Part shown: positions 11,169 to 22,467 of the stretch, piece after piece
How the letters are laid out: every line of letters starts with the position of its first letter
Numbering within the stretch: position 1 is the first letter of the stretch
Source of the DNA: Xiphydria camelus
Lineage: Eukaryota > Arthropoda > Insecta > Hymenoptera > Xiphydriidae
Direction of reading: 5' to 3'
Assembly: GCA_963678675.1 (NCBI GenBank)
Contig: OY783193.1
Span: 21,941,309 to 22,005,308, forward strand
Length of the DNA stretch: 64,000 bases
Notes under the pieces: model-generated
Seen by the model: only the letters and a program-made list of their open reading frames with translations
The model's database searches: none
What the model was told of the DNA's origin: nothing
Made by a program: the position numbers and the translations under genes

Positions 11169-12643
11169 GTTCATTTTCCGCATGTCTCCCTTGAGCTTCT
11201 CCATCACCACGAATATCCTCTCCGGCGTCTCGAACATCCTCTCGAGATTAACGACTCCGCTGTGGGACAGATTCTGCAGGATGGCTACTTCGTTCTTGAG
11301 CTGGGCCTTTTGCTCGGTGGTAAAACGCAGCTTGTCGATCACCTTTATCGCCATCGCGCGGCCGGTCTTGCGATGAACTCCGCCGTAGATGATATCAAAT
11401 TAACCCGAGCCAAGAACTTCGTCCGGGAAGATGTGATAGAGCTGCGACATGTCGGTTACGCGTTCCTCTGGCTCGGTTGTCGACTGCTCCTACCGACCTG
11501 TGGAAAACGACGCGTGTTTTTCGGTATAGCGTCGGTACGCGTTCGCGCGCACACTCGCGAGCTCTGAACGTACTTGCCGATCCGGAGGTGACGGGCATCA
11601 ATGCCTGCCTGATATTCGTTTTCCAGGTCCTCGCCAAGTGAGCGCCAACGCCACTTTCCGGCGGTGGAAGCTGACCACTAGCACCTCCATAGAGGGGATC
11701 TTCGCCGACGTAGTAATCGACGTTGGCCGTTCTCAATTCGAAACAATGCATCGTGCCTGGAAGGAGAGAACGCGCGCGTTGTACATCGACTAAACGCGCA
11801 CAGACAATTTCTAACGATATACATATGTACTCACGAGAATGTTGTTCCCTGGCGGCGGCGACGACTAGAATTTCAGCCAACGGAATCTCTTTGAAGTACT
11901 TGGAACTGCTGTCGCTTTGGAACAGAATTATGGCCTTTGTGTCCAATCGCCAGTAGTGTCTCTTCCTCTGAAAACACGCGCGCCTTAATGATGGGGGAAG
12001 CGAAACCGAATCAGCGTCACGTCGTCAACCTACCATCGGATCGCGATTCGTCGAGTGCACCATCCATCCTTCCTTCAGGATCTTGGAGCCGCGTCGTTTC
12101 ATGTGCTTGGCGCTTTGAACTATTCACATCAGCGGTATATTGTTACTCGGCGATGAGCTGCACCTGCGTTATCGCGTACGAGGTACCAAGTGTGACGGAG
12201 GGAGTGATGGAGAAGAAAAAAAGATAAAGTATCGCAAGTGTCGAGATACGACGTTGATTGAATAATTACCTCGATGGTCTGGAATTTTGAAATTCGTCGG
12301 AAGATGCGTCGTCATGGCACGGAACGAGGTCCTACGGAAATATCATACGCCTAAAACGATTCTTAGTGCGCTTTCCTCGTGTTTCCTTGTGTTTATGCGA
12401 TTAGAGGGGGGATGATGACAGGTTGGCTTATTGTCACTTCGCTGTAGACTCCCAGCATAGCTCGGTCGTTCGCAAGGGCCTCTTCGGTGTCCCGGAGCTC
12501 CCGAGGCGGTTTCTCGCGAGGGTCGCTCGTCTGGTGTTCCTCTGCTGGCCTTTGCGGTCTTTCGTCAACCGACGCTATGTAGCGGCGGCCATGATGGCGT
12601 TCGTGCCACGAGGGAACTCGATACGACAGACTTCGTCATCGTC
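11169..12643 (-). pseudogene. Captured protein kinase D gene fragment, right copy
   Basis: Mirror of 3559-5033. Exon blocks fall at about 12435-12643, 12267-12328, 12031-12160, 11832-11964, 11575-11753 and 11169-11486. Both nonsense codons are shared with the left copy (12121-12123 and 11397-11399), so they arose before the element was copied. Private changes exist: just after the second stop the left copy has GGT (Gly) and this copy GAT (Asp), and a Pro codon in the KLRFPTEQ block is Thr here. It is not a functional kinase. Confidence 0.9.
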
Positions 12644-13574
12644 GAATACTGCTTAAACGCCGGCCTCGCCGCACTTCCATTTCACTTATTCGCACTGCTC
12701 CGTGAACACCACCATGCACTTTTTATCGCACTCACTCGCGAAAAACCCGACTAAAGTTCCGAATTTCGTAGGAGCGATCCGCCACACGTCCGCACTGCTC
12801 GACCACCGAACCTTTAAATTATTTAATTACGAACACGCGTGTTCCCTGCGTATTAAAATGATTGAGTTAACCCCCGTACTAAAATCTTGAAATTTGCGTA
12901 AAACTATGTTGGCGTGCCGCGGGAGCTGCGTGTTCCGCAGCGAATTCATTAATTCGTTAACAATTTTGTGAAGACAGTGAATTTACCGATATTCATGGTC
13001 GGTAAATTTACGAAGTGTGCACGTCGAAAAGGCACCGTGACTGCACTGAGTGTAACCACTGTGTCTTTATCCTGTGAACCACTCCGTGTGCTCACTGTGT
13101 AGCCACGGTGCTTTTAGTTTGTGTACGCCACGCGATCACGCCACGGTGAGACCACAGTGGTGCCACTACGTGGCAGCACTGCGTGCGGCTAGCGTGTAAA
13201 TCCACGCTTTGCTGTCGGGGTACGGACATTGCCGAAACATTACCGACGGTCAAGAATTTTATAGTTAGAGTTGGCTTGAGAAGAGTGCGCTGTGTGTGCC
13301 GCGTGAGAGCGAAAAGTGTCAAACGTCTGATTTCCCGATAGCTGTCAATTCGGAAAATCGAAGTATTGAATAATAGACGAAACACTTCGATCTCTTGTAT
13401 TAACAGCTATCGGGAAATCAAACGTTTGACACTTTTCGCTCTCACGCAGCACACACAGCGCACTCTTCTCAAGCCAACTCTAACTCTAAAATTCTTGACC
13501 GTCGGTAAAGTTTCGACAATGTCGGTATCTCTGCTTGTTTAATTCGGGATGATACATACGGTATGTATCCTGGT

Positions 13575-13985
13575 CCCCGATAGCCAAGTTTCGTCACTAC
13601 GAGCGCACTGTGCCGTCACGCGGTGGAGTTAGGAAACATCACAGTGACCTTATCGTGCGTGCCCCCGCGGACGTCACAGTGGCGACACGGAGTGGCAACG
13701 GCGAGTGAGGTTACTGTGACTGCACAGCGATCGTCACTACAACAGCACTGTGCAGTCACGCGATGCGCTTTCAAAATAATTGTCGGTATGTAGATTTGCA
13801 AAAAGGGAACGCACACAGTGACTTTACCCGCCTAGAGGTATTGCTTCTTTTTTTTTTCCGTGCCCCACCGGGATTTGAACCTGCGATCCTTGGGATATCC
13901 TATGCCAGATGCCTCGAGACTGGGAAACGTTTTCGCATTACGCCACCGACTCTTCGAGAGATGTTGGTCAACTCCAATCATCAAT
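13575..13985 (-). mobile_element. Subfamily I right-end fragment
   Basis: It starts CCCCGATAGCCAAG and runs as the reverse complement of the last ~400 bp of the element at 28355-30178, including the SINE. It stops in the sequence beyond the SINE, so it is a truncated copy. Confidence 0.75.
13792..13962 (-). mobile_element. tRNA-derived SINE, reverse
   Basis: Reverse copy of 2432-2605. On this strand the B box appears as CCGGGATTTGAACC and the tail as TTTGCAAAAAGG. Confidence 0.75.
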
Positions 13986-14187
13986 AATCTCGGTCGAGAT
14001 TATCGAATTAATAAAACCGTCCGACCGTCCAACCGAACCCTCCGACCGAGAGTATCTATACAGGAATTGGAACGCCTTTGCGTTCAATAGTCAATCCATC
14101 CATCCATATGAGATTTCGTGGTTTCGTGCTTTCGCCACTAGCCTGCTGGCGTCGCAACCGTCCGGCCTTCATACTCACGTACACTTC
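13986..14187. other. Unassigned 200 bp
   Basis: Starts with a short palindrome around TCTCGGTCGAGA. Otherwise no recognised gene or repeat. Confidence 0.5.
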
Positions 14188-14887
14188 CCCCGACAGCAAA
14201 GCGTGGATTTACACGCTAGCCGCACGCAGTGTTGCCACGTAGTGGAACCACTGTGGTCTCACCGTGGCGTGATCGCGTGGCGTACACAAACTAAAAGCGC
14301 CGTGACTACACAGTGAACACACTGAGTGGTTCACAGCGTAAAAACAGTAGTTACACTCAGTGCAGTCAAGGTACCTTTTCGACGTGCACACTTCGTAAAT
14401 TTACTGACCATGAATGTCGGTAACTTCATTGTCTTCACAAAATTTTTAACACGTTTGCTGCCGCCGGCTCCGATCGGAGACACATTGACGTGCACATTAC
14501 ATTATTCAGTCTGTTACCGGCACTGAGCGCGATGCAATCAATCGATTTAGATCTAAATAGATAGATTTAGATCTAAAAGTGGCAGCGAATGTGTTAAATT
14601 AGAAAATAACAAAATTGATATAATAATAGGTTTGTTCCCAGAAAGCAATTTGTGACTAGTTACAAATTTTGATCTGCGGATGTGTGCGATTGTAAATTTA
14701 CAATTAATTGATTTCACACCCCGATAGAAGAATTTTTAAATTAGAAAATAACAAAATTGATATTATAATAATGTTTCAAACAGTGCAAATTGTACTGAAT
14801 TATTTCATAAATAATGAATAATTAATTATCATAATCGCTACTGTTTTGAAAAAGAAAGTATCAAATTATTTTTAAAAATTTTATGAG

Positions 14888-14890
<3 letters not shown>

Positions 14891-14929
<39 letters not shown>
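14891..14929. repeat. TA microsatellite
   Basis: About 20 TA units. They create a spurious tyrosine-isoleucine open frame. Confidence 0.95.
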
Positions 14930-14931
<2 letters not shown>

Positions 14932-14935
14932 AATG

Positions 14936-17900
14936 GCAGTTTTCAGGTCTTTTTTAGGTACGCAACGTATATTACCGGGACACTTGGTGCTTTTCAGGAC
15001 GGTCCTGAAAGATTTTTCTATATATCGTATACTTTCAGGACAGTCCTGAAAAGTATCCTTACATATAAATGCGTTTTAGCTGTAATATTTCAGAATATTG
15101 ACATCAAATATTGGTTCCGTTCCTCACATCTTCTTCATCTTCGACATGTTTGTAACATATTAATGGTTAAGAATATAACTTTATAATAATATAACCTAAC
15201 AATAACACTACACAAATAAATATTTCCTTCTACTAATGAGAAAATGGTAAATGTTTATTCCTATCTCAATTCCAGCTTATCGAATATTCATATGACGATA
15301 CTGTGATATATATAGGAAACAAGGAATCCTGATAACGTTCTACTCTTGCATATTCTGGAAGACGCAGTTAGAAGTAAGATGCAAACCACCTGCACACGGC
15401 AAATGGTACATCACTTAAATGACTGCTAATTACTGTTCAGACATTAATAAGAAGTACGGTTTAGTATTTCTAGTAACTGAATCCCGACACGAACCAACAA
15501 GTCGAAAAGAGTCCTGAAAGTTGTCAATGCATTACATGGCATCATGAGATATAACCTCATTGCATTCACGTAGAGTCCTGAAAGCAGTCAATACCTTTCA
15601 TGACGATCTTGTAAAAATATCTACAATAATACTTTGGCAGGTTCGATAATTTTCGCTTTGCAGCGGGGTGCTGCCATTTTGTACAAGTAAATTCAGGGTC
15701 AACTTTGGTTGCGTTACATTACGCCAGGGGCACACGGTTGAGCCAATTTATTTATAATTGTTTACCAGTTTTCACACAATGAATTTATTTATACATAATT
15801 TACTGTACCCATTAAATCTTGCAGCTGTTTCTCGCGTTTTTTAGCAAGTAGAATAGAAGGTGATGCCAATTTAGCATAATAATTGAATGTGAAAATGATA
15901 CTGGTAGCCAGATTCGTTCATACGACCCTCTGTGAACGAAGTGGATGCTATAGCCATTGTATCAACTAAAGTAAGTGTAAACACATTTATATCTGAGATA
16001 TATTAACTACGTCTTGGATGCTTGCAAAACTTCACGGGATGGTAAACAGAAGAGTAAGACCAATTTGAATCAACGGCCGATAACGGGTCGTCTTATTTCA
16101 AGTGCACAACAAACTCCTGACCAACAGATTAAAAGGGTTCTGAAAGCTGCCAATGCGTCATATGACATTCTGCGATGCAACGGTTCATACCAGGACTGTA
16201 CTCACATAGAGTCCTGAAAACAGCCATTGCGTCTCTTGACATTCTGCAACACAATGGTTCTTTTTAGGACACTAGTGTCGCAGAGTCCTGAAAACTGTCA
16301 GTACATCCCTCTGTGATTCGTGTTGCATCGATGTTACTAATATGTGTAAATGAATTTAACATCAACCTCAGATACGTTACATTACGTTAGGAGCACACGG
16401 TTTAGCCAATTTGTTTATTTGTTTCCTCTTTTTGGATTAGTTTATTCATTTGCATTCACTATGTCTACTAATTCCTGCAGCAGTTTTTTGCATACTTAGC
16501 GAGCAGAATAGCAGCTGATATCAATTTTCCATAACGACTAAATACAAAATTTTTAAAAATGCACTGGTAACGAGAATCGATCATAGGATCTTTCGTTTAA
16601 GAAGCGGGTGCTTTAGTCACTACGCCAACTAGAGATCTTGTTATCGCATTTACATCTGAGATTTATTAGACACGTCTAAAATACTTGCAAATCTTGAAAA
16701 ATCGATAAATCGAAGGGTAAGGCTCATTCTATTGAACGGCCGATCACTTATGATTTTATTTAAGTTGCACATCAAAGTCCAGACTAACCGACCAGTAAAG
16801 TCCTGAAACATGCCAGTGCTCCAAATGACACTCTGCGATGCAAGGGCTCATATCAGGACTCTAGTCCCGGAAACTGCCATTGCATTTCTTGACAATCTGC
16901 GATGCAATGGTTCATACAAAGACTCCACACACCTAGTGTCCTGAAAACTACCACTGCGTCTCTTGACATTCTGCAACACAACGGCTCTTTACGGGACTCC
17001 AGTGGCGCAGAGTCCTGAAAACTTCCAGTACATCCCGCAGTGATTTGCGTTGCAACGATGCTGCTAATTTGTGTAAATAAATTCTGTGTCAACCTCGATT
17101 ACGTTACGTTTCATTAGGAGCACACGGTTTAGCCAATTTTTTCATTAGTTTACACTTTTTGGATGAGTTTCTTTATTCATTTGAACTTACTATGCCTAAT
17201 AATTCCTACAGGAGTTTTTTGTATACTTAGTGAGTAGAATAGCAGCTGATATCAATTTTCCATATCAACTAAATTCAAAATTTAAAAAATGCACTGGTAA
17301 CGAGAATCGATTGTACGAACTTTCGTATACGAAGCGGGTTCTTCAGTCACTACGCCAACTAGAGCTCTTGTTAAAGCATTTACGTCTGAGATATATTAGG
17401 TACGTCTAGAATACTTGCAAATCTTGAGTGATCGACAAATCGAAGTATAAGGCTCATCCGAATGAACGGCCGATCACTTGTCATTTTATTTCAGTTTCAC
17501 GTCAAACTCCAGATTAACCGATCAGGAAAGTCCCGAAAGCTGCCATTGCTCCAAATGACATATTGCGATGCAACGGTTCATGCCAGGGCTTCACTTACAT
17601 AAAGTCCTGGAATCTGCCATTGCATTTCTTGAGATTCTGCAGTGCAATGGTTCGTTTCAGGACTTTATTAAAATGAAGGTTTGAGAACTACCCATACGTT
17701 CCCGAATATTATGGGTTGCAGTGGTGTAGGTCGGCACTGTACAATGATGGTTACTCTGATGTTAATTAATTACTGATCAGATGGAAATTGAATGAAAAAG
17801 TCGATCACGCTTTATTCGCGAATTTTAACGCTGTAATTAGTGTGGAATTGACACGTAATTATAGTTCATCTCTTGGGCTTGTAAGACCTCTTCAATGAGC

Positions 17901-18690
17901 TGCAGTAAAAATAACAGCCGTACTACTTTGGTTTTAATATGGTTTCAATATGTTTCCCTTTGAAAATATCAGATCGAATAACAGTGATTGTCTACGCGTT
18001 GCGAGTGATTTGTAGACGACTGACAATGGTTAGTGGATAATGGTTCTCCAGATTTCGATGAGAAATGCCATACTGTGTTTCCAGTTCCGACATAAACCAC
18101 CAGATCCAGAAAATTCCTGAATCTTCAAATGCATTTCGTTACATCTTGTGATGCAACGGTTCTATTCAGGACTCTGCGCAGAGAGTCCTGAAATGTGCAC
18201 GTGTGTATCTTAATGTTTTGCGATGTAACGGTACTTATTGGGACCCTATATATACAGAGACCTGGAAACTGCCAATTCGCTCCGCGACTTTCGGCGATAC
18301 AACGGTTCTTTTCGGGATTCCGTTGAAATTGAATTGTAAAAACTACCAACACCTTTTCTCTCATATTCTGCGATGCCGTAATTCATATTGGGAATCTTTT
18401 AGCATAGTGTCATTAGAGTAGCAGTTACATTCCGCGTGTGTTGTGTCTTTAATACCATTTGCATTTCCGTACCGCGTTACTGTCCCGAAATCTGCCTATG
18501 TATACAGAGTCCTGAAAACTGCCAATAGTTCACGGGTGTCCTGAAAAATGCCATTAGGTACGCCTTTTCCTGTATATTCGTGAATAATCAATTTTTTACG
18601 AAAATTTCTGCTCACTATCTGTCAGTGTTCCACCTTTTTCAGAAATAAGTCGCAAAATCTGTCACTTTTTAGTGTCCTGAAAACTGCCAT
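14936..18690. repeat. Hairpin-forming AGTCCTGAAA tandem repeats
   Basis: A 70-80-bp unit starts AGTCCTGAAAACTGCCATTGC and returns as GCAATGGTTC then TTTCAGGACT, so each unit can fold. Units occur singly or in runs near 14936-15055, 15508-15600, 16130-16310, 16797-17030, 17520-17690, 18105-18330, 18490-18555 and 18670. At a larger scale, blocks with the landmark GGAGCACACGGTTTAGCC start near 15690, 16362 and 17084, a direct tandem repeat of about 0.7 kb. No coding frame is convincing. Confidence 0.75.
16566..16645 (-). other. tRNA-like element in the 0.7-kb repeat
   Basis: On the minus strand TAGTTGGCGTAGTGACTAAAGC resembles a tRNA D-arm/A box, and GATCGATTCTC with a following complementary 3' side resembles a T-arm. 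The same segment recurs at about 17297-17375 and, more diverged, 15905-15980. Likely tRNA-derived repeat sequence, not a tRNA gene. Confidence 0.45.
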
Positions 18691-18692
18691 AA

Positions 18693-18695
<3 letters not shown>

Positions 18696-18726
<31 letters not shown>
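18696..18726. repeat. TA microsatellite
   Basis: About 15 TA units directly after the last AGTCCTGAAAACTGCCAT-like hairpin arm. Confidence 0.9.
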
Positions 18727-18730
<4 letters not shown>

Positions 18731-18892
18731 GGCCTTTACACAATGCAACACTGAGATATCTCGGCAAAAATATTTAAAATTTAGTTTACGTTTGACATAG
18801 CTCGAAATCGGCTTTCGGCTTTATCTCACTAGTCACAGTACTGTTGCTTTCAAGTATCGATATTATATGTATAACTTAGTCGACTTCCACCA

Positions 18893-19083
18893 CAAAGAGT
18901 CGATGGCGCAATTGGTAGAATGCGAGAAGCGTTCCCAGTCTTCTAAAGATCGCAGGTTCGAGTCCTGGCCGGGTCGGGTTTGAGAAAAAAAAACCGACAC
19001 TCTCTCTCTCTCTCTCTCTCTCTCTAGTAGGCGGATAAGGCAGGCGGGAAATCCTACTTTATCGCCCCCTTTTTGCAAAATTC
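18893..19083 (+). mobile_element. tRNA-Arg-like SINE
   Basis: GATGGCGCAATTGGTAGA matches an A box and GGTTCGAGTCC is a perfect B box. Between them a CTTCTAA loop resembles the anticodon loop of tRNA-Arg(UCU). It is followed by poly-A, a (TC)n run at about 19000-19025 and a tail CCTTTTTGCAAAAT shared with the SINEs at 2432, 13792 and 29793. Extra bases in the D-arm region and imperfect stems argue against a working tRNA. Confidence 0.7.
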
Positions 19084-19223
19084 TACTTTTACCATCGTAC
19101 TTACACTGCGTGACTGCAGTGTGGCTTCACGGTGCACAGACAGATGGACACCCCAGTGCATGCACTCGAATGCACCGCGTGAAAGCAGGGTGCAGTCACT
19201 GTGGTGCCACTTTGCTATCGGGG

Positions 19224-20130
19224 TCCCTTTGTGGCAACGACTCGTGACCAGTCGGTATTTGTACAAAGCCCAGCCGACGGTAAATTTCAAGGTCCCTGTA
19301 ACTGTGCGGTTCTGCTCGGGTCGGGACATCATGTACGTGTGTACGAAGGCTCGCACACTGAAACGCGGCGTCCGTACAAGAACGCTCCGCACTGCTTCGT
19401 ACACCAATACAGTAAGCGTGTAGTAGGTATGTTCGTTCATCTCGGCGTAAAGTGAGCAGCGAGAACCCGTGTGTATCTTTATGTCTGCCTTCTCCACCCC
19501 TCAATTTTTACATCGAATTTTCTCAATAAATATATGTATGGTTATAACCAAAATTATGCTTAGTTACACCATATAAATTGATTATTCTCTAATGATAGAT
19601 TGATAAAGACCAGAATAAATTTTTCATTTATACCGGCAGAGATCGAGTCGATAGTTAGAGTTGGCTTACAGCCCATAAACACTGTGCAGTTTATTCACTG
19701 TTTCGATAATTTTAACAAATCGGTGCAAATCGAATGCTATCTTATGAACATAATATCCGGTTTCCACCGATTCGTTAAAATTACTGAAACGGTGAAAAAA
19801 CCGCATAGTTTGTTTATTTACGATTTTTATGACTTCTTTCACGAACGAATTGTTCTGGGGAAAATGTAAATATTATCGAAACATTAATTATAAAATCATT
19901 ACATGTTGGTGATTTTATTTATCATTCATAATTTTTAAATCAGTCATCTAGGCTGAAAACATTTTTACCGATTTTCCGTTTATCATTGAGTGCGTTCTAG
20001 TTGCGAAATTCGATGTTCAATTGTTTTCAAACTGTTAACACACGATACGTCGGCTGACAGCAATGAATGTGTAGTGACGCGCTACGCCGCTCTTTTCTCC
20101 GCCTTGTCGGAAACTACGCGATAAAGCGAT
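19224..20130. other. No gene; one dispersed repeat
   Basis: Open frames are short and overlap on both strands. About 19465-19560 (poly-T-containing stretch ending TATGGTTATAACC) recurs reversed at about 60690-60800, so it is a dispersed repeat end. The rest is unassigned. Confidence 0.6.
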
Positions 20131-20292
20131 CAGGGGCCCCTTTCTCTAACTCACTCGCAAAGTTGCGTATACGCATCTTAGCCAATAGACCAATCAGGAT
20201 CAAGTATTCCGTTGTGGTGGGGGTCCTGATTGATCTACTCGCTAAGAAACGTATACGTTTCTCTTGCGAGTGAGTAAGAGAAAGGGGCCCCA
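20131..20292. repeat. Foldback CAGGGGCCCCTTTCTC
   Basis: Arms of about 40 bp (GGGGCCCCTTTCTC with ACTCACTCGCAA) are inverted around a core. The core contains GACCAATCAGGATCAAG, also found in the MITE at 31928-32138. Confidence 0.8.
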
Positions 20293-20332
20293 GGGGTCTC
20301 CTTACCTGAGAACCCTGCCTATGTCACAACTA

Positions 20333-20548
20333 AGGGCCTTTGCACACGACGTTTTTTAAACTAGCTGACGACGCGTGTTATACGTGATTAGGACGCTCAG
20401 CAAACGCAAGGCAGTCGGCAAGTTGTGACTTTTACACACGATCCTTGCTAATACAACCTGCTAATACGCGCTGATGACGCGCAGCGAACGCGCTCATCAA
20501 AAAGGCGCATCGTCAGCTAGTTTAAAAAACGTCGTGTGCAAAGGCCCT
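20333..20548. repeat. 216-bp foldback MITE, TA target
   Basis: AGGGCCTTTGCACACGACG and its reverse complement form arms of about 40 bp. TA flanks both sides (20331-20332, 20549-20550). No coding content. Confidence 0.85.
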
Positions 20549-20892
20549 TACGATTGGCAGCTTTATCGCAGCGTTCCGTACCCCGAGGTACATATGTCGG
20601 TCCCTCGTCGAACCTTTGTCTCACGGTGTACGGAATTTCGCTGGAAAAGCAGTCGGTCTTGAGCTTCAGATGCGTACAGTGTTGCGTATTTTTTTTCTAT
20701 CCACTAAAGCAAGTAGATAACAAACCATACAGTAAATATAGAATATTAATAAGCTTCATATCACGCTTCAGTTCAATACACAATCGAACTCGGCAATAAT
20801 AATAACTGACCACATTCTATCATTTAAAAAAATGTTTCATATTTATCTGACAAAAGAGCACGAAAGAAAATTAACGAAAAAAGAAATGAAAT
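20549..20892. other. No recognised feature
   Basis: AT-rich, with no gene or clear repeat seen. Confidence 0.5.
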
Positions 20893-21443
20893 CCCCCCCC
20901 CCCCCCCCCCCCTTCAAAACATCGACGATGTATGATAGCACGAATTAATAAAATAGCTCCCTCTTTCCAAAGTAATCATGTAACAACTTACGAATCACCA
21001 AAGATAATGAAAAAATTATGGTAAAATTAATGAAATCATTACCGCCAAATTAATGAAAGCAAGTTTGTTGTCAAGGTATGTTGCGTTAATGAGAGAAATA
21101 GTACATAATTCCATACAATGGTAAACTTTACTACAGAGACTAAAAATAATATAGAGGGAAAAAAACCAAGAGAGAAGTTCCACTGAAACTGAGAATATAT
21201 CCTCAATTAACCATATTGTATGGAATTATGTACTATTTCTCTCATTAACGCAACATACCTTGACAACACACTTGCTTTCATTAATTTGGCGGTAATGATT
21301 TCATTAATTTTATCATAATTTTTCATTATCTTTGGTGATTCGTAAGTTGTTACATGATTACTTTGGAAAGAGGGAGCTATTTTATTAATTCGTGCTATCA
21401 TACATCGTCGATGTTTTGAAGGGGGGGGGGGGGGGGGGGGGGG
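20893..21443. repeat. Foldback ending in C20 and G23 runs
   Basis: A run of 20 C at the left and 23 G at the right cap inverted arms of about 235 bp. They face a short spacer (21127-21210). The arms differ by a few bases. The right end joins the truncated reverse copy of subfamily I. Confidence 0.9.
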
Positions 21444-21752
21444 ATATAGAAACCGGAAATGAAAGTGACTGCTCTCGAAGGTTCTCGTTAAATTTTTTAA
21501 AATAATTTGATGTTCTTTTTCAAAACAGTAGCGATTATGACAATTATTCATTCACTATTTATAGTAGAATATTCGTCAAGAATCATGTTAAAGTTAACCC
21601 ATTAGCGCCCAGCGTCTTATGTATAGGACGGCCATTTGGAATTTTTTTCTCATAACCTCTGAGTAACAAATCATGCAATTTTCGCAAAGAAAATCCACCA
21701 GAAATTAATTTGGGCTTTAATGGGTTAAGTTCACGATGGAATTTTTGTATTA

Positions 21753-22297
21753 TTAGGTGTTGGAATTAATTTGTAGCGTCGATCTTAACAATAAATGGCA
21801 CGCAGGTAGTACAGTATTTCGTTGTTACCGACAGAAATGTAATATCGTAAACATCACAATTTAATTGTAAGAATTCGTTATACATAATAAGTGTTTGACA
21901 TGAGTCTTGATGGACTAATGCCTCCAAATCATTATCTTCAAATTTATTCGGCTCCTTGTCATCCAAATCGAAATCACCAGCTTTAAAACGTGCAAACCAC
22001 TTCCGACGCGTTTGCTCGCAGCTACCTAGAGCATGTACACTTCCACTAAATACGTAGCTGCACTTTGTTCATATTAAAATAATGAAGCAAAACTCCCCGC
22101 AAGAACACTTTATTCGGCACAAATTTTGGTATATTCAATAAATTATTATAAAATGTTGTTATTTATGATTTGAAAAAAGGTTATGTACCAACCAAGTTGG
22201 AAGTTGACTTATCACCAGTAGGAAAACGTCTTAAAAGTTTGGGCATCATCATATTTTTTCATTAAAAAAAACGCTACGAATTAATTCCTACACCTAA
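21753..22297 (-). mobile_element. Mariner-derived mini-element, reverse
   Basis: Second copy of 760-1296 with the same inverted ends. It keeps the remnant encoding DDKEPNKFEDNDLEAL and lacks the catalytic half. One arm end has a single-base change (CCTACACCTAA). Confidence 0.85.
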
Positions 22298-22467
22298 TAT
22301 ATAATTTTTAATTTTTATTGAACAATGTGGATTTTTTAAAAGATTAAGTCACAGTGGCGTCACAGTTACGTCACCCAGTGACAATCACTCCGTGGCATCC
22401 CAGTAACGTATGTGTAACGTCACTCGGTGGCAATCACGCGGTGGCGGCACAGTGAAGCTCCCGTGCC

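Larger units (their letters stand above)
9088..13220 (-). mobile_element. PKD-carrying TIR element, right copy (subfamily II)
   Basis: It has the same 4,133-bp length and the same ends as 2982-7114 but the opposite orientation, with its own TA on each side (9086-9087, 13221-13222) inside a different target. The twins differ by scattered substitutions only. Corresponding positions in the two copies sum to 16,202. It lies outside subfamily I copy 1, so this is a separate insertion and not part of one large foldback. Confidence 0.9.
9052..13561. repeat. Foldback element CCGTATGTATCAT, split by PKD element
   Basis: The left 36 bp (9052-9087, ending AAACAAGCAGATA) and the right part (13221-13561) join into the same foldback seen whole at 144-487 and 27700-28330. 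The PKD-carrying twin is inserted between them at a TA. Comparison with GCAGATATACCGACATTGCC near 27770 gives the empty-site sequence. Confidence 0.8.
14188..19223 (+). mobile_element. Region bounded by subfamily II ends
   Basis: The left 260 bp (CCCCGACAGCAAAG onward) match the start of the PKD-carrying element. The right 130 bp ending CTTTGCTATCGGGG match its end. The 4.6 kb between differ completely: hairpin tandem repeats, TA runs and a SINE. No TA duplication is seen at these outer ends, so this may be a third family member with different cargo or a chance pairing of two broken copies. Confidence 0.5.

Noticed and set aside
11262..12890. Plus-strand open frames opposite the right PKD copy
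   Set aside because: Antisense shadows of the exons and introns.
2980..13222. One 10-kb palindrome with a 2-kb spacer
   Set aside because: Each arm has its own TA duplication and its own interrupted target, so it is two insertions in opposite orientation.
14890..15186. 98-residue open frame
   Set aside because: It begins in a TA microsatellite and has no recognisable protein features.
18893..18985. Functional tRNA-Arg gene
   Set aside because: The stems are imperfect and extra bases are present. It has a poly-A and a SINE tail shared with other copies.
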